NCBI RefSeq assembly: GCF_014204325.1
Contig: NZ_JACHKT010000041.1
Location: forward strand, 1-38,007
From: Arcicella rosea
GTDB taxonomy: Bacteria > Bacteroidota > Bacteroidia > Cytophagales > Spirosomataceae
Direction: 5' to 3'
Length of the DNA stretch: 38,007 bases
The position numbers and the translations under genes are program-made. Positions 25,377 to 34,095 of the stretch are shown one piece after another; position 1 is the first letter of the stretch, and each line of letters starts with the position of its first letter. The notes under the pieces were generated by a model. The model was given only the letters and a program-made list of their open reading frames with translations, did not search any database and was not told the DNA's origin.

Positions 25377-25419
25377 AAGTGTTCGGAAATGATACACTTT
25401 TTGTTCGGAAATGAACAAA
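25377..25419. promoter_or_regulatory. Twin palindromic operator-like sites upstream of the adaptor gene
   Basis: Site A: AAGTGT (25377-25382) and ACACTT (25394-25399) around TCGGAAATGAT. Site B: TTTGTTC (25400-25406) and GAACAAA (25413-25419) around GGAAAT. Both share the 13-mer TGTTCGGAAATGA, at 25380-25392 and 25402-25414, exactly 22 bases apart, about two helical turns. They sit 135-177 bases upstream of the adaptor start and 215-257 bases upstream of the acylase start. This is the arrangement expected for two in-phase activator or repressor dimers. Confidence 0.6.
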
Positions 25420-25490
25420 GATTGATTCGTGTTTTCAACAAAATTTGAATAGCGTTTAAACAGTAGAAAAAGTCGGGGAGTTTCTATTTC

Positions 25491-25505
25491 TTAAGTGTTA
25501 CTTAA
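25491..25505. promoter_or_regulatory. Short palindrome upstream of the acylase gene
   Basis: TTAAGT (25491-25496) and ACTTAA (25500-25505) are exact complements across 3 bases. Operator-like, but with no partner gene or second copy to support it. Confidence 0.25.
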
Positions 25506-25633
25506 CCATCCGAAAATATCTTAAATTAATTCTCAATCAAGATTCCTTCCTTTATTTCCTTGCGGAGCTATGTTTAATATAAAATTTCTCTAAATTAGTG
25601 CAATTATCGTCAAACTAACATTCACTGATTTCA

Positions 25634-28075
25634 ATGAAATATTCTAAAGCCATTGTCTCGCTTGCTTTCACCATTGCTTTATGTTATGCACTTAATAGAG
25701 GTTGGGGAACAGCTCCTGCCTTTGGGCGTTTTCTGAGTCCTTTTACCGGTTTTTGGGTAAATGCCGAAAAACCTTTGAGCGATAAACCTGTTCAGGGTTC
25801 TTTACAATTAGCAGGTTTGCAGGATGAAGTAACCATTGAATATGATGAACTAGGTATTCCGCATATTTTTGCCAATAATGACCACGATTTATATTTAGCC
25901 CAAGGATACGTTACGGCGAAAGACAGACTTTGGCAAATGGAGTTTCAAACACATTATGCAGCAGGTAGGCTGACGGAAATTGTGGGTGAAAAAGCCTTGG
26001 AATCTGATAAGTACAACCGTAGAATGGGGGCAGTATATGGTGCGGAGAAATCTTTGGCAGGCATGATGGAAGACCCACAGTCGAAAGTAGCTTTAGAAGC
26101 TTACTCAGAAGGAGTGAATGCCTATATCGACCAGCTAAAAGTAAGAACATTACCCGTAGAATATAAATTGTTGGGTTATCAACCAGAGCGTTGGACGCCT
26201 ATCAAAAGTGCTTTGTTCTTGAAAAATATGTCTTTCGTATTAGCTTCTGGCACAGACGATTTACGCATGACAAATATTTTGAGAAAGTATGGCAGAGAAG
26301 TAGCCGAAGAACTTTTTCCGAATTATCCTTTTGAAGAAAGTCCAATTATTCCAACAGGAACACCACAAGATTTTACACCACTACCTTTACCAAAAGCACC
26401 AGCTGACTTTGTAGGAACTGGAAGTATGAAAGCAAGTACCGAACGTGACAAAGGCATTGGTTCAAACAACTGGGCAGTTAGCGGAAGTAAATCTGCTTCG
26501 GGTTTACCCCTTTTAGCAAACGACCCACACCTTACTTTAAGCCTTCCTTCTATTTGGTATCAAATGCAATTGGTTGGGCCAAATGTCAATGTTTATGGTG
26601 CTACTATGCCGGGTACTCCGAATGTAATCAGTGGTTTTAATAAGGATATCGCTTGGGGAGTAACCAATGTAGGGGCTGATATAGTTGACTGGTATGAAGT
26701 GAAATTTAAAGATGCCAAAATGAATGAATATTGGCACGACGGACAATGGAAAAAGATTACTAAGCGTCCTGAAAGATACATTATGAAGAATGGAGAAGTT
26801 GTGTTAGATACTGTTCTGTTTACACATCATGGTCCAATTGTATATTTAGATAATGAAAAACCATTCAAGAAAAATATTCCGACGGGTCATGCACTTAGAT
26901 GGATTGCACACGATAAATCGCAAGAATTAACAACTTTCTATCAGTTAAATCGTGCCAAAAATTATGATGATTATGTAAAAGCTTTAAGCTTCTACGCTGC
27001 ACCAGCACAGAATTTTGTCTTTGCAAGTAACCAAGACGACATTGCACTTTGGGTAAATGGTAAATTTCCATTGAAAGCGAAATTACAAGGGAAGTATATT
27101 TTAGATGGAACCGATAAAATGGCAGATTGGCAAGGGTTTATTCCTCATGCACACAATCCACATGTGAAAAATCCAGCGAGAGGCTTTGTGAGTTCAGCCA
27201 ATCAATCATCTACCGACCCAATTTATCCATATTATATCAATTGGGAATTTGCGGCATCAGAACGTGGCAGACGCATCAATCAGCGTTTGGAAGGCATGAG
27301 TAAGATTACAGTAGATAGTTTAAGAGCTTTGCAAAACGATAACTATAATCTTAAAGCGGCTGGCATACTGGACAAATTAATCAGCTTGGTAAAAGCACCA
27401 ACAGCCAAACAAGCCAAAGCCATCAAAGTATTGCAAACTTGGAATAAACAAAATGATGTAGGCGAAATAGCCCCAACGATTTTTGAAACATGGTCGAATT
27501 TATTGTACGAATCTATCTGGAAAGATGAATTTGCTTACGATGAAAATATTCCGATGAAGTATCCATCTTTGGATAAAACCATTCAGTTAATCAAGCAAGA
27601 ACCAACTGCAAAATGGTTTGACAATGTAAATACAAAGAACAAAGTAGAAACATTAGAAGAATTAGCCAGTACTTCCTTAACCGCTACTTTGGATAGTTTA
27701 GCAAAATGGCAAAAAGCCGATATGGGCGATACTTGGGCTTGGGCAAATTATAAATCTACCGACATCAAACATTTAATTCCTGGTTTGGATGCTTTCAGTA
27801 AAATGAACGTGAAAATTGGCGGAGGAACTGGGATTGTCAATGCCACAACCGAACGCACAGGCCCATCTTGGAGAATGATTATACAATTAGGAAAAAATAA
27901 TGCTGTGAAAGGTTACGGTGTAATTCCGGGTGGACAATCAGGAAATCCGGGAAGTCCGCATTATGATGATATGGTTGAAACTTGGCGACAAGGAAAACTC
28001 AATGAGTTATTGTTCCTACAAAACAAAAACGAGAAGTCAGCAAGAATCAAAAAAACAATCAAACTAACGAAGTAA
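25634..28075 (+). CDS. Penicillin acylase family Ntn hydrolase
   Basis: 813 residues, the usual length for an acylase precursor. The N-terminus (MKYSKAIVSLAFTIALCYAL) is a signal peptide or anchor, so the enzyme acts in the periplasm. The precursor should be cut autocatalytically before Ser277 in GSNNW (276-280), which becomes the N-terminal nucleophile of the beta chain. Supporting motifs are LLANDPHL (about 293-300), GTPNVISGFN and WGVTNVGAD, and near the end GGQSGNPGSPHYDD. Family members cleave amide bonds in penicillins, N-acyl-homoserine lactones or other N-acylated compounds; the substrate cannot be told here. It is divergent from the efflux cluster and may share the palindrome-bearing region, but a joint role is speculative. 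Confidence 0.93.
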   Translation: MKYSKAIVSLAFTIALCYALNRGWGTAPAFGRFLSPFTGFWVNAEKPLSDKPVQGSLQLAGLQDEVTIEYDELGIPHIFANNDHDLYLAQGYVTAKDRLWQMEFQTHYAAGRLTEIVGEKALESDKYNRRMGAVYGAEKSLAGMMEDPQSKVALEAYSEGVNAYIDQLKVRTLPVEYKLLGYQPERWTPIKSALFLKNMSFVLASGTDDLRMTNILRKYGREVAEELFPNYPFEESPIIPTGTPQDFTPLPLPKAPADFVGTGSMKASTERDKGIGSNNWAVSGSKSASGLPLLANDPHLTLSLPSIWYQMQLVGPNVNVYGATMPGTPNVISGFNKDIAWGVTNVGADIVDWYEVKFKDAKMNEYWHDGQWKKITKRPERYIMKNGEVVLDTVLFTHHGPIVYLDNEKPFKKNIPTGHALRWIAHDKSQELTTFYQLNRAKNYDDYVKALSFYAAPAQNFVFASNQDDIALWVNGKFPLKAKLQGKYILDGTDKMADWQGFIPHAHNPHVKNPARGFVSSANQSSTDPIYPYYINWEFAASERGRRINQRLEGMSKITVDSLRALQNDNYNLKAAGILDKLISLVKAPTAKQAKAIKVLQTWNKQNDVGEIAPTIFETWSNLLYESIWKDEFAYDENIPMKYPSLDKTIQLIKQEPTAKWFDNVNTKNKVETLEELASTSLTATLDSLAKWQKADMGDTWAWANYKSTDIKHLIPGLDAFSKMNVKIGGGTGIVNATTERTGPSWRMIIQLGKNNAVKGYGVIPGGQSGNPGSPHYDDMVETWRQGKLNELLFLQNKNEKSARIKKTIKLTK

Positions 28076-28139
28076 GGGCATAATATTAGCAACGTTTTTA
28101 TTTATCAAATACAATTATTAGAAATTTGAAATGCTAATT

Positions 28140-28167
28140 ACCAATCACTATTTACTAATCACCACAC
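28140..28167. repeat. Four-unit heptamer array before the small membrane protein
   Basis: ACCAATC, ACTATTT, ACTAATC, ACCACAC on the plus strand, ending 6 bases before the start codon at 28174. Same 7-base period as the other arrays with a different unit. Confidence 0.6.
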
Positions 28168-28173
28168 TTTAAG

Positions 28174-28584
28174 ATGGCAAATAATATTTCAACAAGCGAT
28201 AAAGAATCTACTTTTTTAGGAAAATTAGTTTCAGCATTTTTTAGTCCACTTACCTCTATCATTATTATGTTGGCTTTTGTGAGCCAATACTTTTTTGATT
28301 GGTGGGTCATTGCATTAGCGGCTTTTACAGCCTGTTATTTACAGGCAAAATCTAGCGGAGAAGCCTTCCGAAAAGGAGCAGGAGGCATTGCGATGCTTTG
28401 GCTTTTGGTAACTTTATATTATCATATTGCTACAGATGGTATCCTTTCTAGCAAAATTGCAAGCATTTTACCTTTGAATGGAAACGCTGGACTTTTAATC
28501 GTTATTACGGTTTTGATTGGCGGTTTAGTAGGCGGTTTTGCAGGCATGAGTGGTTACTTAGTGAGGAGTTCGCTCAATAAATAA
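28174..28584 (+). CDS. Small integral membrane protein of unknown function
   Basis: 136 residues. Four hydrophobic segments at about 24-42, 45-58, 73-88 and 105-130 are predicted by eye; the last is Gly-rich (VLIGGLVGGFAGMSGYLV). A short polar N-terminal tail precedes them. No motif that I recognise. It follows the acylase gene by 98 bases, and the gap contains a heptamer array directly in its leader. It could be co-transcribed with the acylase. A hairpin with a T run follows it. Confidence 0.7.
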   Translation: MANNISTSDKESTFLGKLVSAFFSPLTSIIIMLAFVSQYFFDWWVIALAAFTACYLQAKSSGEAFRKGAGGIAMLWLLVTLYYHIATDGILSSKIASILPLNGNAGLLIVITVLIGGLVGGFAGMSGYLVRSSLNK

Positions 28585-28611
28585 TTGGCACGAAGGCTTT
28601 GAAAATGAATG

Positions 28612-28673
28612 AAAGCACTTAAATTGTAACTTCTTAACAATTAAATAACTTATTGGTAAGCGTGCTTTTTGAT
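28612..28673 (+). terminator. Possible terminator after the small membrane protein
   Basis: AAAGCAC (28612-28618) pairs with GTGCTTT (28662-28668), which runs into more T; an inner AATTGT/ACAATT pair shortens the loop. The long interval makes this a weak call. Confidence 0.35.
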
Positions 28674-28740
28674 ATTAACTGTTTGATTTTCAGTATAATG
28701 TTGTGCTGAATACTTCATTTTCAAATTGCCACAAATTTAG

Positions 28741-28748
28741 TATATTTG
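28741..28748 (+). promoter_or_regulatory. Possible -7 element for the OmpH-like gene
   Basis: TATATTTG matches the Bacteroidota -7 consensus TAnnTTTG exactly and lies 82 bases before the start codon at 28831. No TTTG is found 19 bases upstream, so only half of the promoter is supported. The leader contains CCCCAA and TTGGGG, which could pair. Confidence 0.35.
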
Positions 28749-28830
28749 TTAAATTTTTATCTTCTAAATACCCCAACCGAAGACAAACATAATTCAAAAA
28801 TTATCCCTTGGGGCAGGGGCTTTAACTGAA

Positions 28831-29427
28831 ATGAAAAAATTATCCCTAATCTTGTGCAGTGGCTTATTAGCAATTGGATGTTTCTCGTGTGATAAATCTG
28901 CCAACAAGGAAACCGCTACTGCTGGTTCTTCGACATCAGCCGCTGGCGAAAAGAAAACAGTTTATGTCAATACAGATTCATTATTGGCAAACTATCAATT
29001 TTACAAGGATGCTCAAAAAGAATTTGAAAATAAGGGCTACCGTTTACAAGTAGATTTGGGTCAACGTGAAAGAGGCTTACAAAGTGAATTACAAGCGATT
29101 CAACAAAGAGCGCAAACAATGACACAAGCAGATTTACAAGCTGCCGACATGATGTTGAAGAAAAAAGGTTCTGAATTACAGCAGTACAGCCAACAAAAAC
29201 AAGCAGCTTTAGCTGAAGAACAAGGCAAAAAAATGCAAGAATTGTATGCTAACATTCGTGAATACATCAAAAAACATAATGCTGAAAACAAATTTGAATT
29301 CGTATTAGGTTATACTTTGAGTGGCGGTGGAATTCTTTTTGCAGACGATAGTGCAGACAGAACTAAGGAAATCGTAGAAGGCTTAAACAAAGAATATGCT
29401 GAGAAAAAAGGACCTGAAAAGAAATAA
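28831..29427 (+). CDS. Skp/OmpH-like periplasmic chaperone, probable lipoprotein
   Basis: 198 residues. The N-terminus MKKLSLILCSGLLAIGC is a lipoprotein signal with Cys17 as the likely lipidated residue (AIGC, a weak lipobox). After a Ser/Thr/Ala-rich linker, the OmpH pattern begins (VYVNTDSLLANYQFYKDAQKE), followed by a long charged helical stretch rich in Gln, Glu and Lys (about 65-155) that would form the coiled-coil tentacles of Skp. It ends with the typical strand (FEFVLGYTLSGGGILFADDSAD) and a Lys/Glu tail. Skp binds unfolded outer-membrane proteins in the periplasm; lipidated forms are common in Bacteroidota. It is monocistronic, ended by a strong terminator. Confidence 0.88.
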   Translation: MKKLSLILCSGLLAIGCFSCDKSANKETATAGSSTSAAGEKKTVYVNTDSLLANYQFYKDAQKEFENKGYRLQVDLGQRERGLQSELQAIQQRAQTMTQADLQAADMMLKKKGSELQQYSQQKQAALAEEQGKKMQELYANIREYIKKHNAENKFEFVLGYTLSGGGILFADDSADRTKEIVEGLNKEYAEKKGPEKK

Positions 29428-29466
29428 TTAAGATTATTCTTTAAAGTTTTTATAATTTTGTCAACG

Positions 29467-29501
29467 AAAAAGCCGTACAGATTTACTGTATGGCTTTTTT
29501 T
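29467..29501 (+). terminator. Rho-independent terminator of the OmpH-like gene
   Basis: AAAAAGCCGTACAG (29467-29480) pairs with CTGTATGGCTTTTT (29486-29499), 14 pairs with one G-T, 5-base loop, and a run of T to 29501. Confidence 0.9.
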
Positions 29502-29551
29502 AGCAAGAATTCTCCCTACACTTTTTCAAAAACAGATTAAACTATATCAAG

Positions 29552-30007
29552 ATGGCAAAGGAAAGCATTGAAAAAAATATAGAAATTAAAAATAGAAGAG
29601 CATCGTTCGAGTACTTTTTTATTGAAAAATTCTCGGCAGGTGTGATGTTGATGGGAACAGAAATTAAGTCGATTCGTCAAGGAAAAGTGAATTTGACGGA
29701 TGCTTATTGTTTGTTCTTGAATGAGGAATTGTACATCCGACAAATGAATATTTCGAAGTACAACGAAGGAACACATTATAACCACGAGCCACTCAGAGAC
29801 CGTAAGTTATTATTGACCAAAAAAGAGATTAAGAAACTACAGAATAAACTGAAAGACCAAGGTTTAACCATTGTTCCAACAAGAATGTATATTTCTGACA
29901 GAGGTTTTGCGAAGATAGATATTGCTTTGGCAAAAGGTAAAAAACTATACGATAAGCGTGATTCTATCAAAGAAAAAGATGTGAAAAGAAGTATGGAACG
30001 TGAATAA
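29552..30007 (+). CDS. smpB: SsrA-binding protein SmpB
   Basis: 151 residues, the normal size. Family motifs: an early FEYFFIEKFSAGVMLMGTEIKSIRQGKVNL, then YIRQMNISKYNEGTHYNHEPLRDRKLLL, and the basic tail KLYDKRDSIKEKDVKRSME. SmpB is the small beta-barrel protein that brings tmRNA to stalled ribosomes for trans-translation. The tmRNA gene itself is not in this window. The gene follows the OmpH-like gene's terminator, so it should have its own promoter, which I cannot point to. It ends at a long hairpin shared with the convergent exporter gene. Confidence 0.97.
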   Translation: MAKESIEKNIEIKNRRASFEYFFIEKFSAGVMLMGTEIKSIRQGKVNLTDAYCLFLNEELYIRQMNISKYNEGTHYNHEPLRDRKLLLTKKEIKKLQNKLKDQGLTIVPTRMYISDRGFAKIDIALAKGKKLYDKRDSIKEKDVKRSMERE

Positions 30008-30046
30008 AATCAGTGATTTAATACGTTCCATATTAAATCACTGATT
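30008..30046. terminator. Bidirectional hairpin between smpB and the ABC exporter
   Basis: AATCAGTGATTTAATA (30008-30023) pairs perfectly with TATTAAATCACTGATT (30031-30046) across a 7-base loop. The 16-bp stem is A/T-rich and starts just after the smpB stop, 7 bases before the exporter gene's stop complement. No strong T run. Confidence 0.65.
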
Positions 30047-30052
30047 CGCATT

Positions 30053-31816
30053 TTACTCTATTTCAATAGAATCTTTTTCACCAACTTGTTGTCTCCACAT
30101 CGCATAATACAAACCTTTGTTGTCGAGTAATTCTGTATGCGAGCCATTTTCTACAATTCTACCTTTTTCTAAGACAAAAATCTTATCGGCGTGCATAATT
30201 GTTGAAAGTCTGTGGGCAATCACGATGGTAAGATGAGTATGTCCTTCCGATACTTCACGGATAGTTTCTGAAATTTCTTCTTCCGTTAATGAATCTAAAG
30301 AAGAAGTCGCTTCATCAAATACCAATAAATTCGGGTTACGCAATAAAGCTCTGGCGATACTTAAACGTTGTTTTTCACCGCCTGATACTTTTACGCCACC
30401 CTCTCCAATAACACTGTCGAGTCCTTTATCGGCACGTTCTAACAGCGTATTGCAAGCCGCTTTTTTCAGTACATCCAAACATTGTTCATCTGTAGCAGAT
30501 GGATTCACGAATAATAAATTCTCACGAATGGTGCCTGAAAACAGTTGAGTATCTTGTGTTACAAATCCAATGCGTTCACGCAATTGGTCGAAATCAATTT
30601 CATTATAGTTATGTCCATTGAAAAGGATTTTTCCTTCTTTCGGACGATATAAACCTACTAATAATTTCACCAAAGTAGATTTTCCCGAACCCGATGGTCC
30701 AACAAAAGCAATGGTTTCACCTTTCTTCGCTTCAAAAGAAATTTTGCGAAGAGCATCTTTATTAGCAGATTGATGACGGAATTTAACGTCTTCAAAAGCC
30801 AAAGTGTCAATGCTGATAACGGGATATGGATTTGTAGGTTTTACTTCTACAGGAATTTTAAAAATATCTTCAAAATTCTGTAATGAAACTTCTGCTTCAC
30901 GATAAGTATTCACCACATTTCCAATTTCTTGTAAAGGTCCAAAAAGGAAGAAAGAGTAAATATTCAATGAATAAAATTCACCAATGGTGATTTTGTTTTC
31001 GTAAATCAAATAGATTAACACCAACACCATTAAAGCACGAATGAAGTTTACACAAGTACCTTGCACAAAAGACATCGAACGGACATAACGTACTTTTTTG
31101 AGTTCGAGGGCTAAGATTTTTTGCGTAGTAGCATTGAGTTGGGCAATTTCTTGTTTGGCTAAACCCAGTGATTTTACTAATTCAATATTGCGTAAAGATT
31201 CTGTGGTAGAACCTGCCAAACCTGTAGATTCTTTTACAATTTGAATTTGAATCGTTTTGATTTTTTTACTTAACACCGAGCTAATCCAAGCGATCAAAGG
31301 CCCTGTTACCAAGAATAAAGGCAGAATCATCCAATGTACCGAAAAGGCATAAATCGAGATAAATATCAAAGCAATAACCGATTGGAAAAGAATATTGATT
31401 CCGACAGAAATTAGTTTTTCAACATCAACTCTTACTTTTTGTAATTTACCCAAAGTTTCACCTGAACGTTGATCTTCAAAAGATTCATAAGGTAATTCAA
31501 GCGAGTGGCTAATGCCATCGGCATAAATTTGTGCTCCTACTCGTTGGGTAACAGTACTGATAAAGTAATCTTGAAAGTTTTTAGCGACTCTACTCACAAA
31601 AGCGACTCCGATGGAAGCACCAGAAAGTGGTAAAATGGCATAAAGGAATTCTTGAACGGTGTGATTATCGGAACGATAAACGGTGGCTACATCATCAATG
31701 ATTTTTCGGAAAATGAAAGGGTCAAGTAATGAAAAAATTTGATTGATGGCAGCTAAGAGCAATGCTCCTAAAACTGTGGTTTGGTATTTTTTGAGGTAAC
31801 GGTAAAGTATTTTCAT
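30053..31816 (-). CDS. ABC exporter half-transporter (MsbA-like)
   Basis: 587 residues. The N-terminal six-helix membrane domain (about 1-310) is followed by a nucleotide-binding domain: Walker [10 protein letters not shown] at 373-381, Q-loop Gln421, signature VSGGEKQ at 477-483, Walker B LLVFDE at 497-502 and switch His535. All ATPase residues are intact. As a half-transporter it would work as a homodimer or with a partner. Exporters of this group move lipids, peptides or drugs; the sequence does not tell which, and MsbA identity is not proven. It is unrelated to the MacB-type cluster. It is monocistronic, with hairpins on both sides. Confidence 0.92.
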   Translation of the reverse strand: MKILYRYLKKYQTTVLGALLLAAINQIFSLLDPFIFRKIIDDVATVYRSDNHTVQEFLYAILPLSGASIGVAFVSRVAKNFQDYFISTVTQRVGAQIYADGISHSLELPYESFEDQRSGETLGKLQKVRVDVEKLISVGINILFQSVIALIFISIYAFSVHWMILPLFLVTGPLIAWISSVLSKKIKTIQIQIVKESTGLAGSTTESLRNIELVKSLGLAKQEIAQLNATTQKILALELKKVRYVRSMSFVQGTCVNFIRALMVLVLIYLIYENKITIGEFYSLNIYSFFLFGPLQEIGNVVNTYREAEVSLQNFEDIFKIPVEVKPTNPYPVISIDTLAFEDVKFRHQSANKDALRKISFEAKKGETIAFVGPSGSGKSTLVKLLVGLYRPKEGKILFNGHNYNEIDFDQLRERIGFVTQDTQLFSGTIRENLLFVNPSATDEQCLDVLKKAACNTLLERADKGLDSVIGEGGVKVSGGEKQRLSIARALLRNPNLLVFDEATSSLDSLTEEEISETIREVSEGHTHLTIVIAHRLSTIMHADKIFVLEKGRIVENGSHTELLDNKGLYYAMWRQQVGEKDSIEIE

Positions 31817-31899
31817 GTGGATAATTTGCTGAATTAAAGACTACTTATTAACCCAATGCTCAAAAAATAAGTTCTCAGGAAACAAATTGCCCTAAAATG

Positions 31900-31941
31900 A
31901 AACAGCCACAAAACTCATTTAAGAGAATTCTGTGGCTGTTT
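31900..31941 (-). terminator. Terminator after lhgO
   Basis: AAACAGCCACA (31900-31910) pairs perfectly with TGTGGCTGTTT (31931-31941). On the minus strand it lies directly after lhgO and is followed by a T-rich stretch. Confidence 0.75.
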
Positions 31942-31959
31942 TTGGTATATTATGTTTAT

Positions 31960-33159
31960 TTAAAATCGCTTTAATGCCATTTCAGAAACAGTTTGTCCGA
32001 TTGATAAAGACGATGTTGCCGCTGGCGAAGGAGCATTCAAAATATTGATTACTTTTTCATCTTCAATGATTGAGAAATCATCGAGTAAACCACCAGTACG
32101 GTCGCAAGCTTGCGCTCTAACACCTGCACCTCCTTCAATTAAATCTGATTCTTGAATATCTGGAATTAATTCTTGTAAAGCTTTGGTAAAAGCTGCTTTC
32201 GAGAAACTTCTGTACATTTCACCTAAACCAGTTTCCCAATATTTTGCCGCTACTTTCTGGAAACCGCCCCAAGTAAGCGTATCCCATAATTCTTTTGGGT
32301 CGATGTCTAATTTTTTATAACCTTCTTTTCTGAAAGCCAATACAGCATTGGGACCAGCCTCAATTCCACCACGCATCATTCTAGTAAAATGTACTCCTAA
32401 GAATGGGAAATTTGGATCTGGTACAGGATAAATCAAGTTTTTTACTAAATAATGTTTTTCAGGACGAATCTTAAAGTACTCTCCACGGAAAGGAACAATA
32501 CGCACATCAATCGGTCTGTCTTGTGACATTTGGGCTATTTTATCAGAATACAAACCTGCACAATTGATGACCAATTTGGTTTCGTAAGTATTTCTTTCTG
32601 TTTTGATGATTGATAAAGAATGTCCTTTGGTTACGCCAGTTACTTTTTCATTAAAGAGTAGTTCAGCACCAAGTGTTCTTAATTTATCCGCCATTTTTTG
32701 CGAAACGACTTTATAATCAACAATACCAGTTTGTGGTACCCACATTCCTTCTACACAAGTAACGTAAGGTTCATATTCTTTTACTTCGGAAGCAGAAATT
32801 TTACGTAAACCTTCCAGCCCATTTTGCTGACCACGGATATAAAGGTTTTCTAATTGTTGGCGTTGTTCGTGTTTGGTTGCCACTACAACTTTCCCCGTCA
32901 ATTCGTAAGGAATATTTTCTTGATTACAAAAATCAATAAGTTGATGATAGCCTCTAATACAGTTGGTTGCTTTCAGTGAACCGGGTTTATAATAAAGCCC
33001 AGAGTGAATTACACCAGAATTATTACCTGTTTGATGAACGGCTACTTCACGTTCTTTTTCAAGAACCAAAATTTTCATTTCTGGTCGTTGTTCCTTGATT
33101 TTTAGAGCGGTAGCAAGCCCAACGATTCCTCCACCGATTACGATAATATCGTGCTGCAT
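31960..33159 (-). CDS. lhgO: L-2-hydroxyglutarate oxidase family FAD enzyme
   Basis: 399 residues, the length of LhgO. The N-terminal FAD-binding fold shows GGGIVG (9-14), followed by the family motif QTGNNSGVIHSGLYY (about 43-57), which includes the residues near the flavin. Later signature segments are AGLYSDKIAQM, IVPFRGEYFKI and the C-terminal GGAGVRAQACDRTGG, typical of the DAO-type LhgO family. It oxidises L-2-hydroxyglutarate to 2-oxoglutarate, passing electrons to the membrane quinone pool in E. coli. In this window it stands alone between two terminators. Confidence 0.92.
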   Translation of the reverse strand: MQHDIIVIGGGIVGLATALKIKEQRPEMKILVLEKEREVAVHQTGNNSGVIHSGLYYKPGSLKATNCIRGYHQLIDFCNQENIPYELTGKVVVATKHEQRQQLENLYIRGQQNGLEGLRKISASEVKEYEPYVTCVEGMWVPQTGIVDYKVVSQKMADKLRTLGAELLFNEKVTGVTKGHSLSIIKTERNTYETKLVINCAGLYSDKIAQMSQDRPIDVRIVPFRGEYFKIRPEKHYLVKNLIYPVPDPNFPFLGVHFTRMMRGGIEAGPNAVLAFRKEGYKKLDIDPKELWDTLTWGGFQKVAAKYWETGLGEMYRSFSKAAFTKALQELIPDIQESDLIEGGAGVRAQACDRTGGLLDDFSIIEDEKVINILNAPSPAATSSLSIGQTVSEMALKRF

Positions 33160-33220
33160 AATATATTTTAGGGTTTTCTCGTGTAATGTTTCTGTAAAAA
33201 CAGGCTGTAAAGATACAACA

Positions 33221-33258
33221 AAAAGACCTGTGACGATTTAAAACATCACAGGTCTTTT
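33221..33258 (-). terminator. Terminator after the small lipoprotein gene
   Basis: AAAAGACCTGTGA (33221-33233) pairs perfectly with TCACAGGTCTTTT (33246-33258); 13-bp stem with a T run on the minus-strand side. It separates the lipoprotein gene from lhgO. Confidence 0.9.
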
Positions 33259-33278
33259 CGAGAAGTCTTTTATTTCAC

Positions 33279-33827
33279 TTATATCGGAGATAGTTTATAA
33301 CTAGTTATAATTTCTGTAACCGAAGCTGGAGGTACGCCTAAAAATGCTAAATTCATCGACCAAGTAGCTTCATCAGTGCTATTTTGTTTCAAAACAGCGT
33401 GATATTCAATGACATCCTTATTAAAAGTAATAATATCGAAAAGTTCGACAGGATGGTTTTCGATAGTAAATTCTAGTTGTTTATCATTATTGAGTAATTT
33501 CCATTTCCCTTTTTGTACAACCAAACCTTGTTGAATACTTGTTATTGTACCGTCGGATTTGAAATTGATTTGGATTTTTGAAATTGTATTACTCAAGCCA
33601 ACATTATTTTGTCTTGAAAATAATAGTTTATTTTTGGTACCAGCAAGCATGTTGATTTCGCTGTATTGCCAAAAACCGTTGACGAGCGTTTGCTTAACGC
33701 TAGTAGAGACAGAAGTGCTTTTTACACTTGATGGAACAACCTTTTCTAAAGGTGTTATACTTTCATCGCAACTAGTCATCAGCCCGATACACAGTATCGA
33801 GATGATAAAGAATAATGGTTTTCTCAT
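33279..33827 (-). CDS. Small lipoprotein, possible lipocalin-like domain
   Basis: 182 residues. The signal MRKPLFFIISILCIGLMTSC ends at Cys20, the probable lipidated residue (MTSC). After a Ser/Thr-rich linker comes a beta-rich domain with the pattern of small lipocalin-like Bacteroidota lipoproteins: an initial NGFWQYSEI strand, then KIQINFKSDGTITSI, GLVVQKGKWKLLNNDKQLEFTI. I do not recognise a specific family and the ligand is unknown. It has a clear consensus promoter 29-59 bases upstream of its start and a strong terminator, so it is a single-gene unit, divergent from the OmpA-domain gene. Confidence 0.75.
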   Translation of the reverse strand: MRKPLFFIISILCIGLMTSCDESITPLEKVVPSSVKSTSVSTSVKQTLVNGFWQYSEINMLAGTKNKLLFSRQNNVGLSNTISKIQINFKSDGTITSIQQGLVVQKGKWKLLNNDKQLEFTIENHPVELFDIITFNKDVIEYHAVLKQNSTDEATWSMNLAFLGVPPASVTEIITSYKLSPI

Positions 33828-33855
33828 GAAATTTAATGGCGGTTAAAATTCAATA

Positions 33856-33886
33856 CAAATATATTAGTAAAAATGACTTAGACAAA
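33856..33886 (-). promoter_or_regulatory. Consensus Bacteroidota promoter for the lipoprotein gene
   Basis: On the minus strand, TTTG (33886-33883), 19 bases, then TATATTTG (33863-33856): both elements and the spacing match the TTTG-N19-TAnnTTTG consensus. The start codon is 29 bases downstream. Confidence 0.8.
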
Positions 33887-34095
33887 TGTTGAAAGTCATG
33901 CTGAAATTTATAATTATATTAACAAAGATAAATCCGTGATTTTCGTTATAAATTTACGATAAGCGTAGTAATTACTTTTTTTAAAGTTGAAAATTTTACT
34001 TGAAATTTCGCTTCTATCTTTTATTTTCATCGGAAGTCATCAAACCGAATACTAAAAACGTCTGAACTAATGAATTTTTTAAACGAATCAAACAG

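Larger units (their letters stand above)
25243..25633. other. 391-base divergent intergenic region
   Basis: This lies between the divergent adaptor (minus) and acylase (plus) genes and holds no gene I can support; the small minus-strand frame 25253-25441 looks like chance. It contains the twin palindromes at 25377-25419, a short palindrome at 25491-25505, GTTTAAAC at 25454-25461, and A/T-rich DNA. I found no perfect TTTG-N19-TAnnTTTG promoter for either gene. Confidence 0.5.

Noticed and set aside
29453-29460. TAATTTTG as a promoter for smpB
   Set aside because: It matches the -7 consensus but has no -33 partner and sits before the strong terminator at 29467-29501, so transcripts from it would stop.
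29552-30052. tmRNA gene near smpB
   Set aside because: No tRNA-like ends or tag-peptide reading frame were found around smpB; in this group ssrA is often elsewhere.
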